Positions 1 to 5,491 of a stretch of 5,553 nt of DNA are shown here, piece after piece. A program made the position numbers and the translations under genes. The stretch's first letter is position 1; each line of letters starts with the position of its first letter. The stretch is from Thermoleophilia bacterium (GTDB lineage: Bacteria; Actinomycetota; Thermoleophilia; RBG-16-64-13): the NCBI GenBank assembly GCA_016929985.1, contig JAFGIH010000191.1, positions 1 through 5,553 on the forward strand, written 5' to 3'. The notes under the pieces were generated by a model. It did not search any database. It was given only the letters and a program-made list of their open reading frames with translations, and had not been told where the DNA came from.

Positions 1-1767
1 GACGACGGTCTCTATCTCCTTGGGCGCGAAGGCCGGCACGGCCGCTCCTCACTATGGGAAGCGCTGCGCGAAGGCCGTACGGGCGCGTTGGCGCAAGAAG
101 ACCGTCACGCTCTCTCCGTGTTCGTGGAGCGGCTTCAGGCGTTCAGAAGCCGGGTGGGACGGCCGGGGCTGGCACGGCTGATCGACGAGGCCACGAACGC
201 CTGTGGCTACGACCTCTGCGTGCTGGCCTCAGCGGAGGGGCGCCGCCGCTTCGCCAACATCCGCAAGCTCATGCGCCTCGCCGACGAGTTCGAGGCCCTC
301 GAGGGGCTCGACTTGGCCGGGTTCGTGGACTTGCTCCGATCGATGGGTGATCTGAGCGACCAGGAGGGGAGTGCGCCCACCCTGGCTGAAGGCGAAGATG
401 TCGTGCGCATCATGACCGTGCATCAGGCCAAGGGACTCGAGTTCCCCATGGTGGTGCTGGCCGGACTGGGCTCTGACGTCTATCTCGGGGCGCCGTCAGA
501 ATTCGTGGTTGGAGGAGACGGACAGATGGGCGTCTTTCTCAAGGGGTCACGTCACAAGACCCACGAGCCGTACGACCTCTGCTGGGGACCGGCGGTGGAG
601 ATCGTAGGCGCCGAGAGGGCGAAGGGCTACGAAGAGGATGCGCGGCTGCTCTATGTGGCGATGACCCGCGCAGAGGACAGGCTTGTCTTGGTGGGCGCCA
701 GGCCGCAGGGCGACGCCCTGGACGATTGCCGCATCGGGCGCATAGCGGCCGGGTTGGGCTTGGACGCGCTGCCCGCAGAGGGCGCGTCGGTCCCCATACC
801 TGGTTTGGACGCGGTCGCCCGGGCCATGCCGATGACCGTTGCGGACCAGTCCGCCCGGCATGAGGCCCCGGACGTCGCCATTCCGGCGGTGAGTGCCCAC
901 GCCTGTCCGCAGTTCCTAGGGGTTGAGTCGCGTGCCGCCGGGCTGAGGCAGGTGAGTTTCTCAGCGCTGGCAGCCTACGACCGGTGCCCGCGGCAGTTCT
1001 ACCTCGAGCGGGTCCTGGGCCTGGGTGCGCCGGTCGAGCCGGGGTCCCCGGGCGTGCCGCCGGGAGCGGGGGAGACGCCCGGCGACGATGACGACGGTCC
1101 CGTTCTGGACGGTGGGTCGGTACTCGACGACGACGAGCAGCGATCCGGCCGCGATGTCGGTCTTCTCGTGCACGCGCTCCTGGAGCGCCTGCCCCTTGAG
1201 CCCGGCCGGCCTCCGGAGGCCGAATTGCGCGAGGAAGCCGCCCGGTGGCTCGGCGAGGCCGGTGTGCGGCTCGCGCCGGCGGATCTCGACCGCGCTGTGG
1301 ACCTCACCCTCGCCTTCTGGGACTCCCCGGTCGCGGTCGAACGCACGGCTCCTACAGCGCTGCGCGAGGCGCCGTTCTTCTTCGCGCAGGGCGAGGTGAT
1401 GGTCTCGGGCATCATGGACCTGGTCTCTCGGCCGGTGGGCCTGTGGCGCATCATCGACTACAAGACCAATGCTTTGAAGGGGCGGGCTCCGAGCGAGGTG
1501 GCGTCGAACTACGACCTACAGGCCCTGACGTACTGCCTGGCTGCGCTCAAGGCGGGAGCCCCCGCGGTGCGGATGGATCTCGTCTTTCTCGAGCGGCCGG
1601 GCGAGCCGGTGACCAGGGAGTACTCGCAGGAACACGTCGCGACGCTGGAGGGACAGCTGGAAGACGCTCTGGAAGGGCTGCGGAGGGGTCGGTTCCCCCT
1701 GCGGCCCAATGGATATTGTGCGTCGTGCCCGGTCGCGGATCTCTGCGGGGGCATGGCCTGCGGCTAG
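1..1767 (+). CDS. AddA/AdnA-type ATP-dependent helicase-nuclease, C-terminal part (5' end outside window)
   Basis: The frame is open from base 1 and ends at TAG 1765-1767, giving 588 visible codons. A TTG/ATG-like start inside it would be internal, so the gene is partial at its 5' end. Counting codons from base 1, superfamily-1 helicase motif V is at 139-149 (TVHQAKGLEFP) and motif VI at 216-228 (LLYVAMTRAEDRL, with the arginine finger). A RecB-family PD-(D/E)XK nuclease follows: G387-x3-H391, D473 in GIMD, D486 and K488 in IIDYKT, and Q507-x3-Y511. Cys329 (YDRCPRQFYL) plus C573-x2-C576-x5-C582 match the Fe-S-binding signature of this nuclease family. The product should unwind and resect DNA ends for RecA loading, probably with an AddB/AdnB-like partner, which may be encoded upstream (inference). 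An acidic Pro/Gly-rich insert lies at about 345-379. The helicase-plus-nuclease assignment is firm. AddA versus AdnA/AdnB naming is uncertain, since classical AddA lacks these cysteines. Confidence 0.9.
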   Translation, partial: DDGLYLLGREGRHGRSSLWEALREGRTGALAQEDRHALSVFVERLQAFRSRVGRPGLARLIDEATNACGYDLCVLASAEGRRRFANIRKLMRLADEFEALEGLDLAGFVDLLRSMGDLSDQEGSAPTLAEGEDVVRIMTVHQAKGLEFPMVVLAGLGSDVYLGAPSEFVVGGDGQMGVFLKGSRHKTHEPYDLCWGPAVEIVGAERAKGYEEDARLLYVAMTRAEDRLVLVGARPQGDALDDCRIGRIAAGLGLDALPAEGASVPIPGLDAVARAMPMTVADQSARHEAPDVAIPAVSAHACPQFLGVESRAAGLRQVSFSALAAYDRCPRQFYLERVLGLGAPVEPGSPGVPPGAGETPGDDDDGPVLDGGSVLDDDEQRSGRDVGLLVHALLERLPLEPGRPPEAELREEAARWLGEAGVRLAPADLDRAVDLTLAFWDSPVAVERTAPTALREAPFFFAQGEVMVSGIMDLVSRPVGLWRIIDYKTNALKGRAPSEVASNYDLQALTYCLAALKAGAPAVRMDLVFLERPGEPVTREYSQEHVATLEGQLEDALEGLRRGRFPLRPNGYCASCPVADLCGGMACG

Positions 1768-1774
1768 GCGATGG

Positions 1775-1782
1775 TATACAAT
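1775..1782 (+). promoter_or_regulatory. Candidate -10 box of the tRNA-Pro promoter
   Basis: TATACAAT lies 8 bp after the helicase stop and includes TACAAT at 1777-1782, a one-mismatch match to TATAAT in otherwise GC-rich DNA. A 17-bp spacer puts the -35 at 1754-1759 (TGGCCT), inside the upstream coding sequence and only a 3/6 match. Transcription would begin near 1789, leaving a leader of about 30 nt before the tRNA. The -10 is persuasive by position and composition; the -35 is weak. Confidence 0.5.
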
Positions 1783-1797
1783 AGGCGGCCGTTGGAG

Positions 1798-1814
1798 GCA
1801 GCGGCTCTCGCTGC
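1798..1814 (+). other. Hairpin in the tRNA-Pro leader
   Basis: GCAGCG (1798-1803) pairs perfectly with CGCTGC (1809-1814) around the 5-nt loop GCTCT, ending 6 nt before the mature tRNA 5' end. No U-tract follows, so it is a poor intrinsic terminator for the helicase gene. It may be a structured 5' leader of the pre-tRNA removed by RNase P. The pairing is seen directly; the role is inferred. Confidence 0.4.
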
Positions 1815-1820
1815 ATCAGG

Positions 1821-1897
1821 CGGGGTGTAGCGCAGCCTGGTAGCGCGCATCGTTCGGGACGATGAGGTCCCGGGTTCAAATCCCGGCACCCCGACCA
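1821..1897 (+). tRNA. trnP: tRNA-Pro (anticodon CGG), CCA encoded
   Basis: The full cloverleaf can be folded by eye. The acceptor stem pairs CGGGGTG (1821-1827) with CACCCCG (1887-1893) in seven pairs, with discriminator A1894 and encoded CCA at 1895-1897. The D stem pairs GCGC 1830-1833 with 1843-1846. The anticodon stem pairs CATCG 1848-1852 with CGATG 1860-1864 around loop TTCGGGA. The anticodon is CGG at 1855-1857 and reads proline codon CCG. The variable loop is 5 nt. The T arm pairs CCGGG 1870-1874 with CCCGG 1882-1886 around TTCAAAT. The C1-G72 first pair and the D-loop sequence resemble other bacterial tRNA-Pro. A CCG-reading tRNA suits a high-GC genome. No integrase or duplicated 3' end is visible, so there is no sign of use as an att site here. 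Confidence 0.97.
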
Positions 1898-1916
1898 TTT
1901 CTTCTCCAACTACTCC

Positions 1917-1933
1917 TCGAGGCCGCGCCTCGA
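1917..1933. terminator. Hairpin between convergent tRNA-Pro and anti-sigma gene, possible bidirectional terminator
   Basis: TCGAGGC (1917-1923) pairs perfectly with GCCTCGA (1927-1933) around loop CGC. It sits 19 nt after the tRNA 3' end and 18 nt beyond the anti-sigma stop on the other strand, where a shared terminator for convergent transcripts is expected. Neither strand has a U-tract after the stem, so it would be a non-canonical terminator of the kind proposed for high-GC bacteria. The rest of 1898-1951 shows nothing else. Confidence 0.4.
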
Positions 1934-1951
1934 CGGATGGCGAACCCCTGA

Positions 1952-3316
1952 TCAGTCTTGCACCGAGATCACGACGAGCACGTGTGTCCCGGCTTCGTCG
2001 GGCAACGCAGGCTGCTGCGCCTCGGCGCCGTCGTCGCCGACGGGTGGCAGGGTGGACGTGGTGAACGACCAGTCGGTAACGGCGGGCCGCGGCGTCTTGG
2101 ATGCGCTGAGTTCCACGAACTCCGCCTTCTTTTCCATGAGCCGGGAGAGGGCGTCGTTGTCGACGGTGGCCGGTCCTTGGCTTGCTGCGTTGGTGTGGGG
2201 CGGTTGCGTAGCCAGCGACACGCTCGTCTGGGACGAGGTCCCTATGGACAGGAGCAGGTCGACGAACTGCTGCGCCTGTTCACGCGGCACGTATGCGGCG
2301 AAGGTCGGTCCATCGATCCAAAGGGAACGGTCCAGCGGCTCCAGACCGGTGAGGGCGGTGAGCTGTGTCGCGATGCCGGCTCCGATCCGGGCCGTGCCGT
2401 CGTTTGCGTTCCCGGCCCCTTCGCCGTCGCCTTCCACCCCGTTATTGAAGACGATGTAGACAGGCGCTCCGGCCGCTCGAAGGTCGGCGACCATCGCCGC
2501 CTTGTTCTGTACGACCACGGTGGTGCCGGGCGCCATGGTGACCGCGGCGGTGGTCTCCGTCATCGCGGAAGCCGTGGTGGCTGGGGAGGCCGTGGTAGGC
2601 GTGGTCTCGGATTCCGGATCGTATGCGGTGCCCGCCCCCAACACCATGGTCGTAGCGGCCGCGGCGGTGGTGGTCACGGTATCGCGGGAGGCCGCGCTGT
2701 CGCCGGCCGTCTCCTGCGCCGGAGCTCCCACCGTCGGCTCCGCTGCACTCACGGCCTGGGTTCCACCGGGAGCACCGCCGGAACCGCTGGAACCGGCGGA
2801 ACCGGCTGGGACAGTCTGCGCGGCGGTGGTGTTGATGGCCAAGTCGGTCGATTCGTCGGCTGATTCACGGACGAGCCCGTAGGTCACCACTAGCGCCAAC
2901 ACTGCGACGACCCCGATGGTGGCAGGCACCCAGGGCACGATCTTGCGCCGCCAAAGGGCCGACCATCGCGATTCCTGCTGCTTCAGCGGCTGGATGGGGA
3001 GGGTCTCGGCGTCTGTCTCGGCCCGGGCTCCGGCGGCCGGAAAGAGGAGTTGGCCCAGCACTCGGTCTTCGAGGTCGGAGGGAGGAGCTTCGTAGTCGAC
3101 GTCCTCGAGGAAGGCGACCAGTGCCCCTTGTTTGTGTAGGCGGGCGGCGCAGGCGGGGCAGTCGCGGAGGTGAGCATCCACGGCAGCAGTGGTCGAGGGG
3201 TCGAGTACGCCGTCGAGATAGTCGACGGCCAGTTCCTCCCAGTCGTCCACGTGGCCGGATACCATGCCGTCGGGCATCAGCCCGCGGCCTTCATTTTCAT
3301 CGCCCCTAGTCATCAT
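1952..3316 (-). CDS. Membrane-anchored zinc-finger (zf-HC2/ZAS) anti-sigma factor
   Basis: 454 residues. The cytoplasmic N-terminus carries the anti-sigma zinc finger: H49-x3-C53-x2-C56 (HLRDCPAC), preceded by the typical LAVDYLDGVL helix at 29-38, with H22 a candidate fourth ligand. One transmembrane helix follows a basic stretch (WRRK) at about 128-149. Residues 151-265 are a Ser/Thr/Ala/Gly/Pro-rich low-complexity linker outside the membrane. Residues 266-454 look folded and are not recognised; 339-365 faintly resemble DUF4349-type proteins. The ATG overlaps the sigma-factor stop as ATGA, and AGGGG lies 7-8 nt upstream, so the first ATG is preferred; M14 or M18 are possible alternatives. 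By family, it should hold the adjacent ECF sigma factor at the membrane until an envelope signal or proteolysis releases it. The signal is unknown. At 454 residues it is much longer than a minimal ZAS protein. Confidence 0.88.
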   Translation of the reverse strand: MMTRGDENEGRGLMPDGMVSGHVDDWEELAVDYLDGVLDPSTTAAVDAHLRDCPACAARLHKQGALVAFLEDVDYEAPPSDLEDRVLGQLLFPAAGARAETDAETLPIQPLKQQESRWSALWRRKIVPWVPATIGVVAVLALVVTYGLVRESADESTDLAINTTAAQTVPAGSAGSSGSGGAPGGTQAVSAAEPTVGAPAQETAGDSAASRDTVTTTAAAATTMVLGAGTAYDPESETTPTTASPATTASAMTETTAAVTMAPGTTVVVQNKAAMVADLRAAGAPVYIVFNNGVEGDGEGAGNANDGTARIGAGIATQLTALTGLEPLDRSLWIDGPTFAAYVPREQAQQFVDLLLSIGTSSQTSVSLATQPPHTNAASQGPATVDNDALSRLMEKKAEFVELSASKTPRPAVTDWSFTTSTLPPVGDDGAEAQQPALPDEAGTHVLVVISVQD

Positions 3317-4038
3317 GCGTCATCCCCTATCGTACGCGGGGGTGTGACGCTGTCCGGCGGGTCCAGGTTCCTGTCGCCCCCTGTCTTGCCCCCCGTTTTG
3401 CCGTCTTTCGTATCGTCCCGGGTCGCTCTCGGGCTCGGGAGGTCGTACCCCGCCTTCTCCAGAGCCGTGACGAGGGCCTCACGGGCCCTGAATATGCGCG
3501 ATTTGATGGTGCCCTCCTGCACGCCCAAGATCTCCGCCGCCTCGTTGTACGGGAAGCCGAGCAGGTCGCACAGCACTACAGCGAACCGGAAACCTTCGTT
3601 CAGGCTCATGAGCGCGTCGCGAAGTGGAGCAGAGAGGCCGTCCACGGCCGGATCGATGCCTTCTCTCCCCGAACCGACGACGGCGGCAGGTCCGCCCGGT
3701 CCGGAGAGGTCGTCGAGTATCTCGCCGTCCATAGGCTCAGGCCGGCGCCGGCGCAGATGGTCGTACGCGGCGTTCACCACGATGCGGTGGAGCCAGGTCG
3801 CGAAGCGGGCCTCGCCTTTGAACGTGTCCAGGTTTCTGAAGGCCTTGATGAACGCTTCCTGGGTGACGTCGGCCGCGTCCCAGGGATTGCCCAGGGTACG
3901 GAGCGCTAGGTTGTAGGCCCGGCGCTCATGACGGCGGTAGAGCTCGGTCAGGGCGGATTCGTCGCCCCCTCGAGCGCGCTCCACCAACGCTATGTCGAGG
4001 TCGACCCCCTCATCGCGGCCGTTGTCGGTCACGCTCAA
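3313..4038 (-). CDS. ECF-family (sigma-70 group 4) RNA polymerase sigma factor
   Basis: 241 residues. Region 2 spans about 26-99, with the core-binding segment DAADVTQEAFIKAF (54-67) and region 2.4 at 79-99 (FATWLHRIVVNAAYDHLRRRR region), which reads the -10. A linker at 100-138 lacks region 3, as in ECF sigmas. Region 4 is at about 139-190, with the -35-binding helix-turn-helix FPYNEAAEILGVQEGTIKSRI. A disordered Lys/Gly/Asp-rich tail of about 40 residues follows. The start is TTG at 4038-4036. AGGGGAG lies 10 nt upstream, an in-frame stop occurs at 4071-4069, and no ATG or GTG lies between. GTG at codon 3 is the alternative. It heads the operon with its anti-sigma factor (4-nt overlap). It should redirect RNA polymerase to a stress or envelope regulon. 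No textbook ECF autoregulatory GGAAC -35 was seen upstream. Family call firm, regulon unknown. Confidence 0.94.
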   Translation of the reverse strand: MSVTDNGRDEGVDLDIALVERARGGDESALTELYRRHERRAYNLALRTLGNPWDAADVTQEAFIKAFRNLDTFKGEARFATWLHRIVVNAAYDHLRRRRPEPMDGEILDDLSGPGGPAAVVGSGREGIDPAVDGLSAPLRDALMSLNEGFRFAVVLCDLLGFPYNEAAEILGVQEGTIKSRIFRAREALVTALEKAGYDLPSPRATRDDTKDGKTGGKTGGDRNLDPPDSVTPPRTIGDDA

Positions 4039-4083
4039 ACTATCTTGGCTCCCCTGGTCGGCGTACCTTCACCCGCTCTGTAG

Positions 4084-4092
4084 ATTCTAACA
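4084..4092 (-). promoter_or_regulatory. Candidate extended -10 promoter of the sigma/anti-sigma operon
   Basis: On the minus strand the sequence reads TGTTAGAAT: a TGn extension followed by TAGAAT (4089-4084), one mismatch from TATAAT. The -35 at 17-bp spacing is GACGTT (4112-4107), which is weak, as extended -10 promoters tolerate. Transcription would start near 4077, about 39 nt before the TTG start. This suggests housekeeping-sigma expression rather than obvious ECF autoregulation. It is judged by eye only. Confidence 0.45.
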
Positions 4093-4105
4093 GCGGATAC
4101 TGTGA
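4088..4105. promoter_or_regulatory. Imperfect inverted repeat between divergent promoters, possible operator
   Basis: TAACAG (4088-4093) and CTGTGA (4100-4105) are inverted copies with one mismatch around a 6-bp spacer. The repeat overlaps both candidate -10 elements. The geometry could suit a dimeric regulator, but a short repeat like this may be chance, since two divergent TGn elements alone create some symmetry. Confidence 0.2.
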
Positions 4106-4109
4106 TAAC
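4101..4109 (+). promoter_or_regulatory. Candidate extended -10 promoter of the DUF1844-mtnP operon
   Basis: TGTGATAAC has a TGn extension followed by GATAAC, two mismatches from TATAAT. The -35 at 17-bp spacing (TAGATT, 4081-4086) is poor and lies on the -10 of the opposing sigma promoter. Transcription would begin near 4116, about 35 nt before the DUF1844 start. Nearby GATACT at 4096-4101 is an alternative -10. Weak, but this is the only AT-rich stretch upstream of the operon. Confidence 0.3.
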
Positions 4110-4150
4110 GTCCAGCAAGAAGGCATCCGTGGGAGGAGGGATGGAAGCAT

Positions 4151-4561
4151 ATGGACGAAGAAGCGAAGATCGTGCAGCAGTGGCAGGAGGAGATCCGCAA
4201 CCTGCCCGTTAGCGAGCACCTGCTCTATATGATGCACTCGTTGTCGGCTTTGGCCGTGGGCCGGCTGGGACTGACGGCCGACACCGCATCGCGGCGGGAC
4301 CTGGACGAAGCGCGGCTGGCCATCGAGGCATTCAAGGCGCTCATGGAAGTCGAGGAACAGGTGCGGCCTCAAGGCGAGACGAGCATCCATCGTGAGACCC
4401 TGTCGCAGCTGCAGCTGGCGTACGTGAAGGCGGTCGAGGCAGGCGAGGCGCCGGCGGCGGATGCGGCGGTCCCGACGGATGCTGCGCGGCCTGAGGCACC
4501 CCCGGACGGCGAGGCGCCCAATCAGGGCGAGGCGCCCAAGCAGGGCGAGGCGCCCGAGTAG
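4151..4561 (+). CDS. DUF1844-family small protein with GEAP-repeat tail
   Basis: 136 residues, acidic, with no signal peptide or membrane segment. The core at about 20-95 matches the pattern I know for DUF1844: a hydrophobic helix (HLLYMMHSLSALAVGRLGL), an Asp/Leu-rich helix (RDLDEARLAIEAFKALMEVEE), and a closing helix ending LQLAYVKAVEA. The function of this family is unknown to me. The tail from about residue 97 is Ala/Pro/Glu-rich and ends in tandem GEAP repeats, probably disordered. The start is ATG 4151, 10 nt after GGAGGAGGG (4132-4140); ATG 4141 is out of frame. It lies 59 nt upstream of mtnP on the same strand and probably shares its transcript. The context hints at no specific role in thioadenosine salvage. 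The family call comes from pattern recognition without a search. Confidence 0.78.
   Translation: MDEEAKIVQQWQEEIRNLPVSEHLLYMMHSLSALAVGRLGLTADTASRRDLDEARLAIEAFKALMEVEEQVRPQGETSIHRETLSQLQLAYVKAVEAGEAPAADAAVPTDAARPEAPPDGEAPNQGEAPKQGEAPE
4508..4558 (+). repeat. 18-bp tandem repeat encoding GEAP(N/K)Q
   Basis: The unit GGCGAGGCGCCCAAKCAG occurs at 4508-4525 and 4526-4543, then as a 15-bp partial copy at 4544-4558 just before the stop. A related GEAP-coding stretch lies upstream near 4442. Units are in frame, so copy-number change would lengthen or shorten the protein tail without a frameshift. Confidence 0.85.
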
Positions 4562-4576
4562 GCATGACGTTTCGTG

Positions 4577-4598
4577 GGCGCGGGCAGCGGCCCGCGCC
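4577..4598 (+). other. Strong GC hairpin upstream of mtnP
   Basis: GGCGCGGGC (4577-4585) pairs perfectly over 9 bp with GCCCGCGCC (4590-4598) around loop AGCG. It begins 15 nt after the DUF1844 stop and ends 11 nt before the mtnP Shine-Dalgarno. No U-tract follows, so a simple intrinsic terminator is unlikely. It could be a non-canonical terminator or attenuator, an mRNA-stability element, or a processing site that separates expression of the two genes. Confidence 0.5.
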
Positions 4599-4609
4599 GG
4601 CACATCCCC

Positions 4610-4617
4610 AAAGGAGG
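4610..4617 (+). promoter_or_regulatory. Shine-Dalgarno of mtnP
   Basis: AAAGGAGG is a full-length complement of the 16S anti-Shine-Dalgarno. Only 3 nt (AAC) separate it from ATG 4621, tighter than usual. It sets the start at 4621 rather than the in-frame ATG 4564, which would add 19 residues encoded across the hairpin ahead of the conserved N-terminal strand. Confidence 0.85.
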
Positions 4618-4620
4618 AAC

Positions 4621-5484
4621 ATGTCGGTTCAGATTGGCATCATCGGTGGGTCCGGTCTATACGACATGGCCGAACTGACGGACCGCGAAGAGGTCCGGCT
4701 TTCGACGCCGTTCGGCGATCCGAGCGGACCCTATGTGACGGCGACGCTGCGCGGGCGCAGAGTGGCCTTTCTCGCCCGGCATGGGGCCGGCCATAAGATC
4801 TCCCCGTCGGAGCTCAACTTCCGGGCCAACATCTTCGGGTTCAAGCTCTTGGGAGTAGAGCGGATCTTCTCGGTGAGCGCGGTCGGGAGCCTGAAGGAGG
4901 AGTACCCGCCGCTCGACGTGGTCATACCCGACCAGTTCTTCGATCGTACCAAGGGCCGGGTCAGCACTTTCTTCCACCAGCAGGGCATCGTGGTGCACGT
5001 GTCGTTCGCTCACCCGGTGTGCCCCGACCTCAGCCGCATCGCGTTCGAATCGGCTCAGGCCGTGGGCGCGAGCGTCCATCTGGGCGGTACCTATGTGTGC
5101 ATGGAGGGACCCCAGTTCTCGACGCTGGCTGAATCGCAGCTCTACCGGAGCTGGGGGATGGACGTGGTGGGTATGACGAACCTCCAGGAGGCGAAGTTGG
5201 CCCGGGAGGCCGAGATCTGCTACACGACCATCGCGCACGTCACCGATTACGACTGCTGGCATCCCGAGGCCGACCACGTGACCGTGGACATGATCGTCGC
5301 GAACCTGCAGCGGAACGTCGAGGTGGCGCAGCAGCTCATCGCCGAGGCCGTGGGACGCGTTCCGGCGGAACGCGGGTGTGGATGCGGCAGCGCTTTGGCG
5401 ACCGCCATCATCACCAGTCCGGACGCCATCTCCGCCGAGACCAAGCGGGATCTGGCCCCGATCATCGGAAAGTACGTGGGGTGA
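4621..5484 (+). CDS. mtnP: S-methyl-5'-thioadenosine phosphorylase (MTAP)
   Basis: 287 residues, the usual family length. It splits methylthioadenosine with phosphate into adenine and 5-methylthioribose-1-phosphate, recycling the by-product of polyamine and other SAM-dependent reactions. It is cytosolic and normally trimeric or hexameric. Family signatures run in order: phosphate loop GIIGGSG (6-12), ARHGAGH (52-58) with phosphate-binding R53/H54, the PSELNFRANI segment (62-71), AVGSLKEE (87-94), PDQFFDRT (103-110), CMEGPQFST (160-168), VVGMTNLQEAKLAREAEICY (182-201) with the ribose-contacting Met, and DYDCW (209-213). The two Asp residues of DYDCW favour adenine over 6-oxopurines. A CGC motif at 253-255 matches the C-terminal CXC disulfide known from thermophilic MTAPs. 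It follows the DUF1844 gene and runs 7 nt before the kinase gene, so it is probably in one operon. Related purine nucleoside or methylthioinosine phosphorylases remain possible but less likely. Confidence 0.94.
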   Translation: MSVQIGIIGGSGLYDMAELTDREEVRLSTPFGDPSGPYVTATLRGRRVAFLARHGAGHKISPSELNFRANIFGFKLLGVERIFSVSAVGSLKEEYPPLDVVIPDQFFDRTKGRVSTFFHQQGIVVHVSFAHPVCPDLSRIAFESAQAVGASVHLGGTYVCMEGPQFSTLAESQLYRSWGMDVVGMTNLQEAKLAREAEICYTTIAHVTDYDCWHPEADHVTVDMIVANLQRNVEVAQQLIAEAVGRVPAERGCGCGSALATAIITSPDAISAETKRDLAPIIGKYVG

Positions 5485-5491
5485 GGTGCAT

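Noticed and set aside
1821..1897. tRNA-Pro as an integration site for a mobile element
   Set aside because: No integrase, no repeat of the tRNA 3' end and no composition shift is visible on either side.
1547..1909. Minus-strand open frame of 120 codons with a GCRDLNPGP stretch
   Set aside because: That peptide is the well-known artefact of translating antisense across a tRNA. It covers the tRNA-Pro and the helicase 3' end and has no coding evidence.
1958..2863. Plus-strand open frame of 301 codons opposite the anti-sigma gene
   Set aside because: Its Gly/Arg/His-rich composition is a typical high-GC antisense shadow of the Thr/Ala/Ser-rich linker. The opposite strand has a clear domain order.
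3170..3916. Plus-strand open frame of 248 codons opposite the sigma factor
   Set aside because: It spans the sigma/anti-sigma junction, is Ser/Arg-rich and has no recognisable domain. The sigma factor on the minus strand is unambiguous.
4508..4558. Short direct repeats as a possible CRISPR or iteron array
   Set aside because: Units are contiguous, in frame and code for GEAP repeats. There are no spacers and no cas or replication genes.
4564..4620. Upstream ATG 4564 as an alternative mtnP start
   Set aside because: It would add 19 Arg/Pro-rich residues encoded over the hairpin and the Shine-Dalgarno. The conserved N-terminal GIIGGSG strand begins right after ATG 4621.
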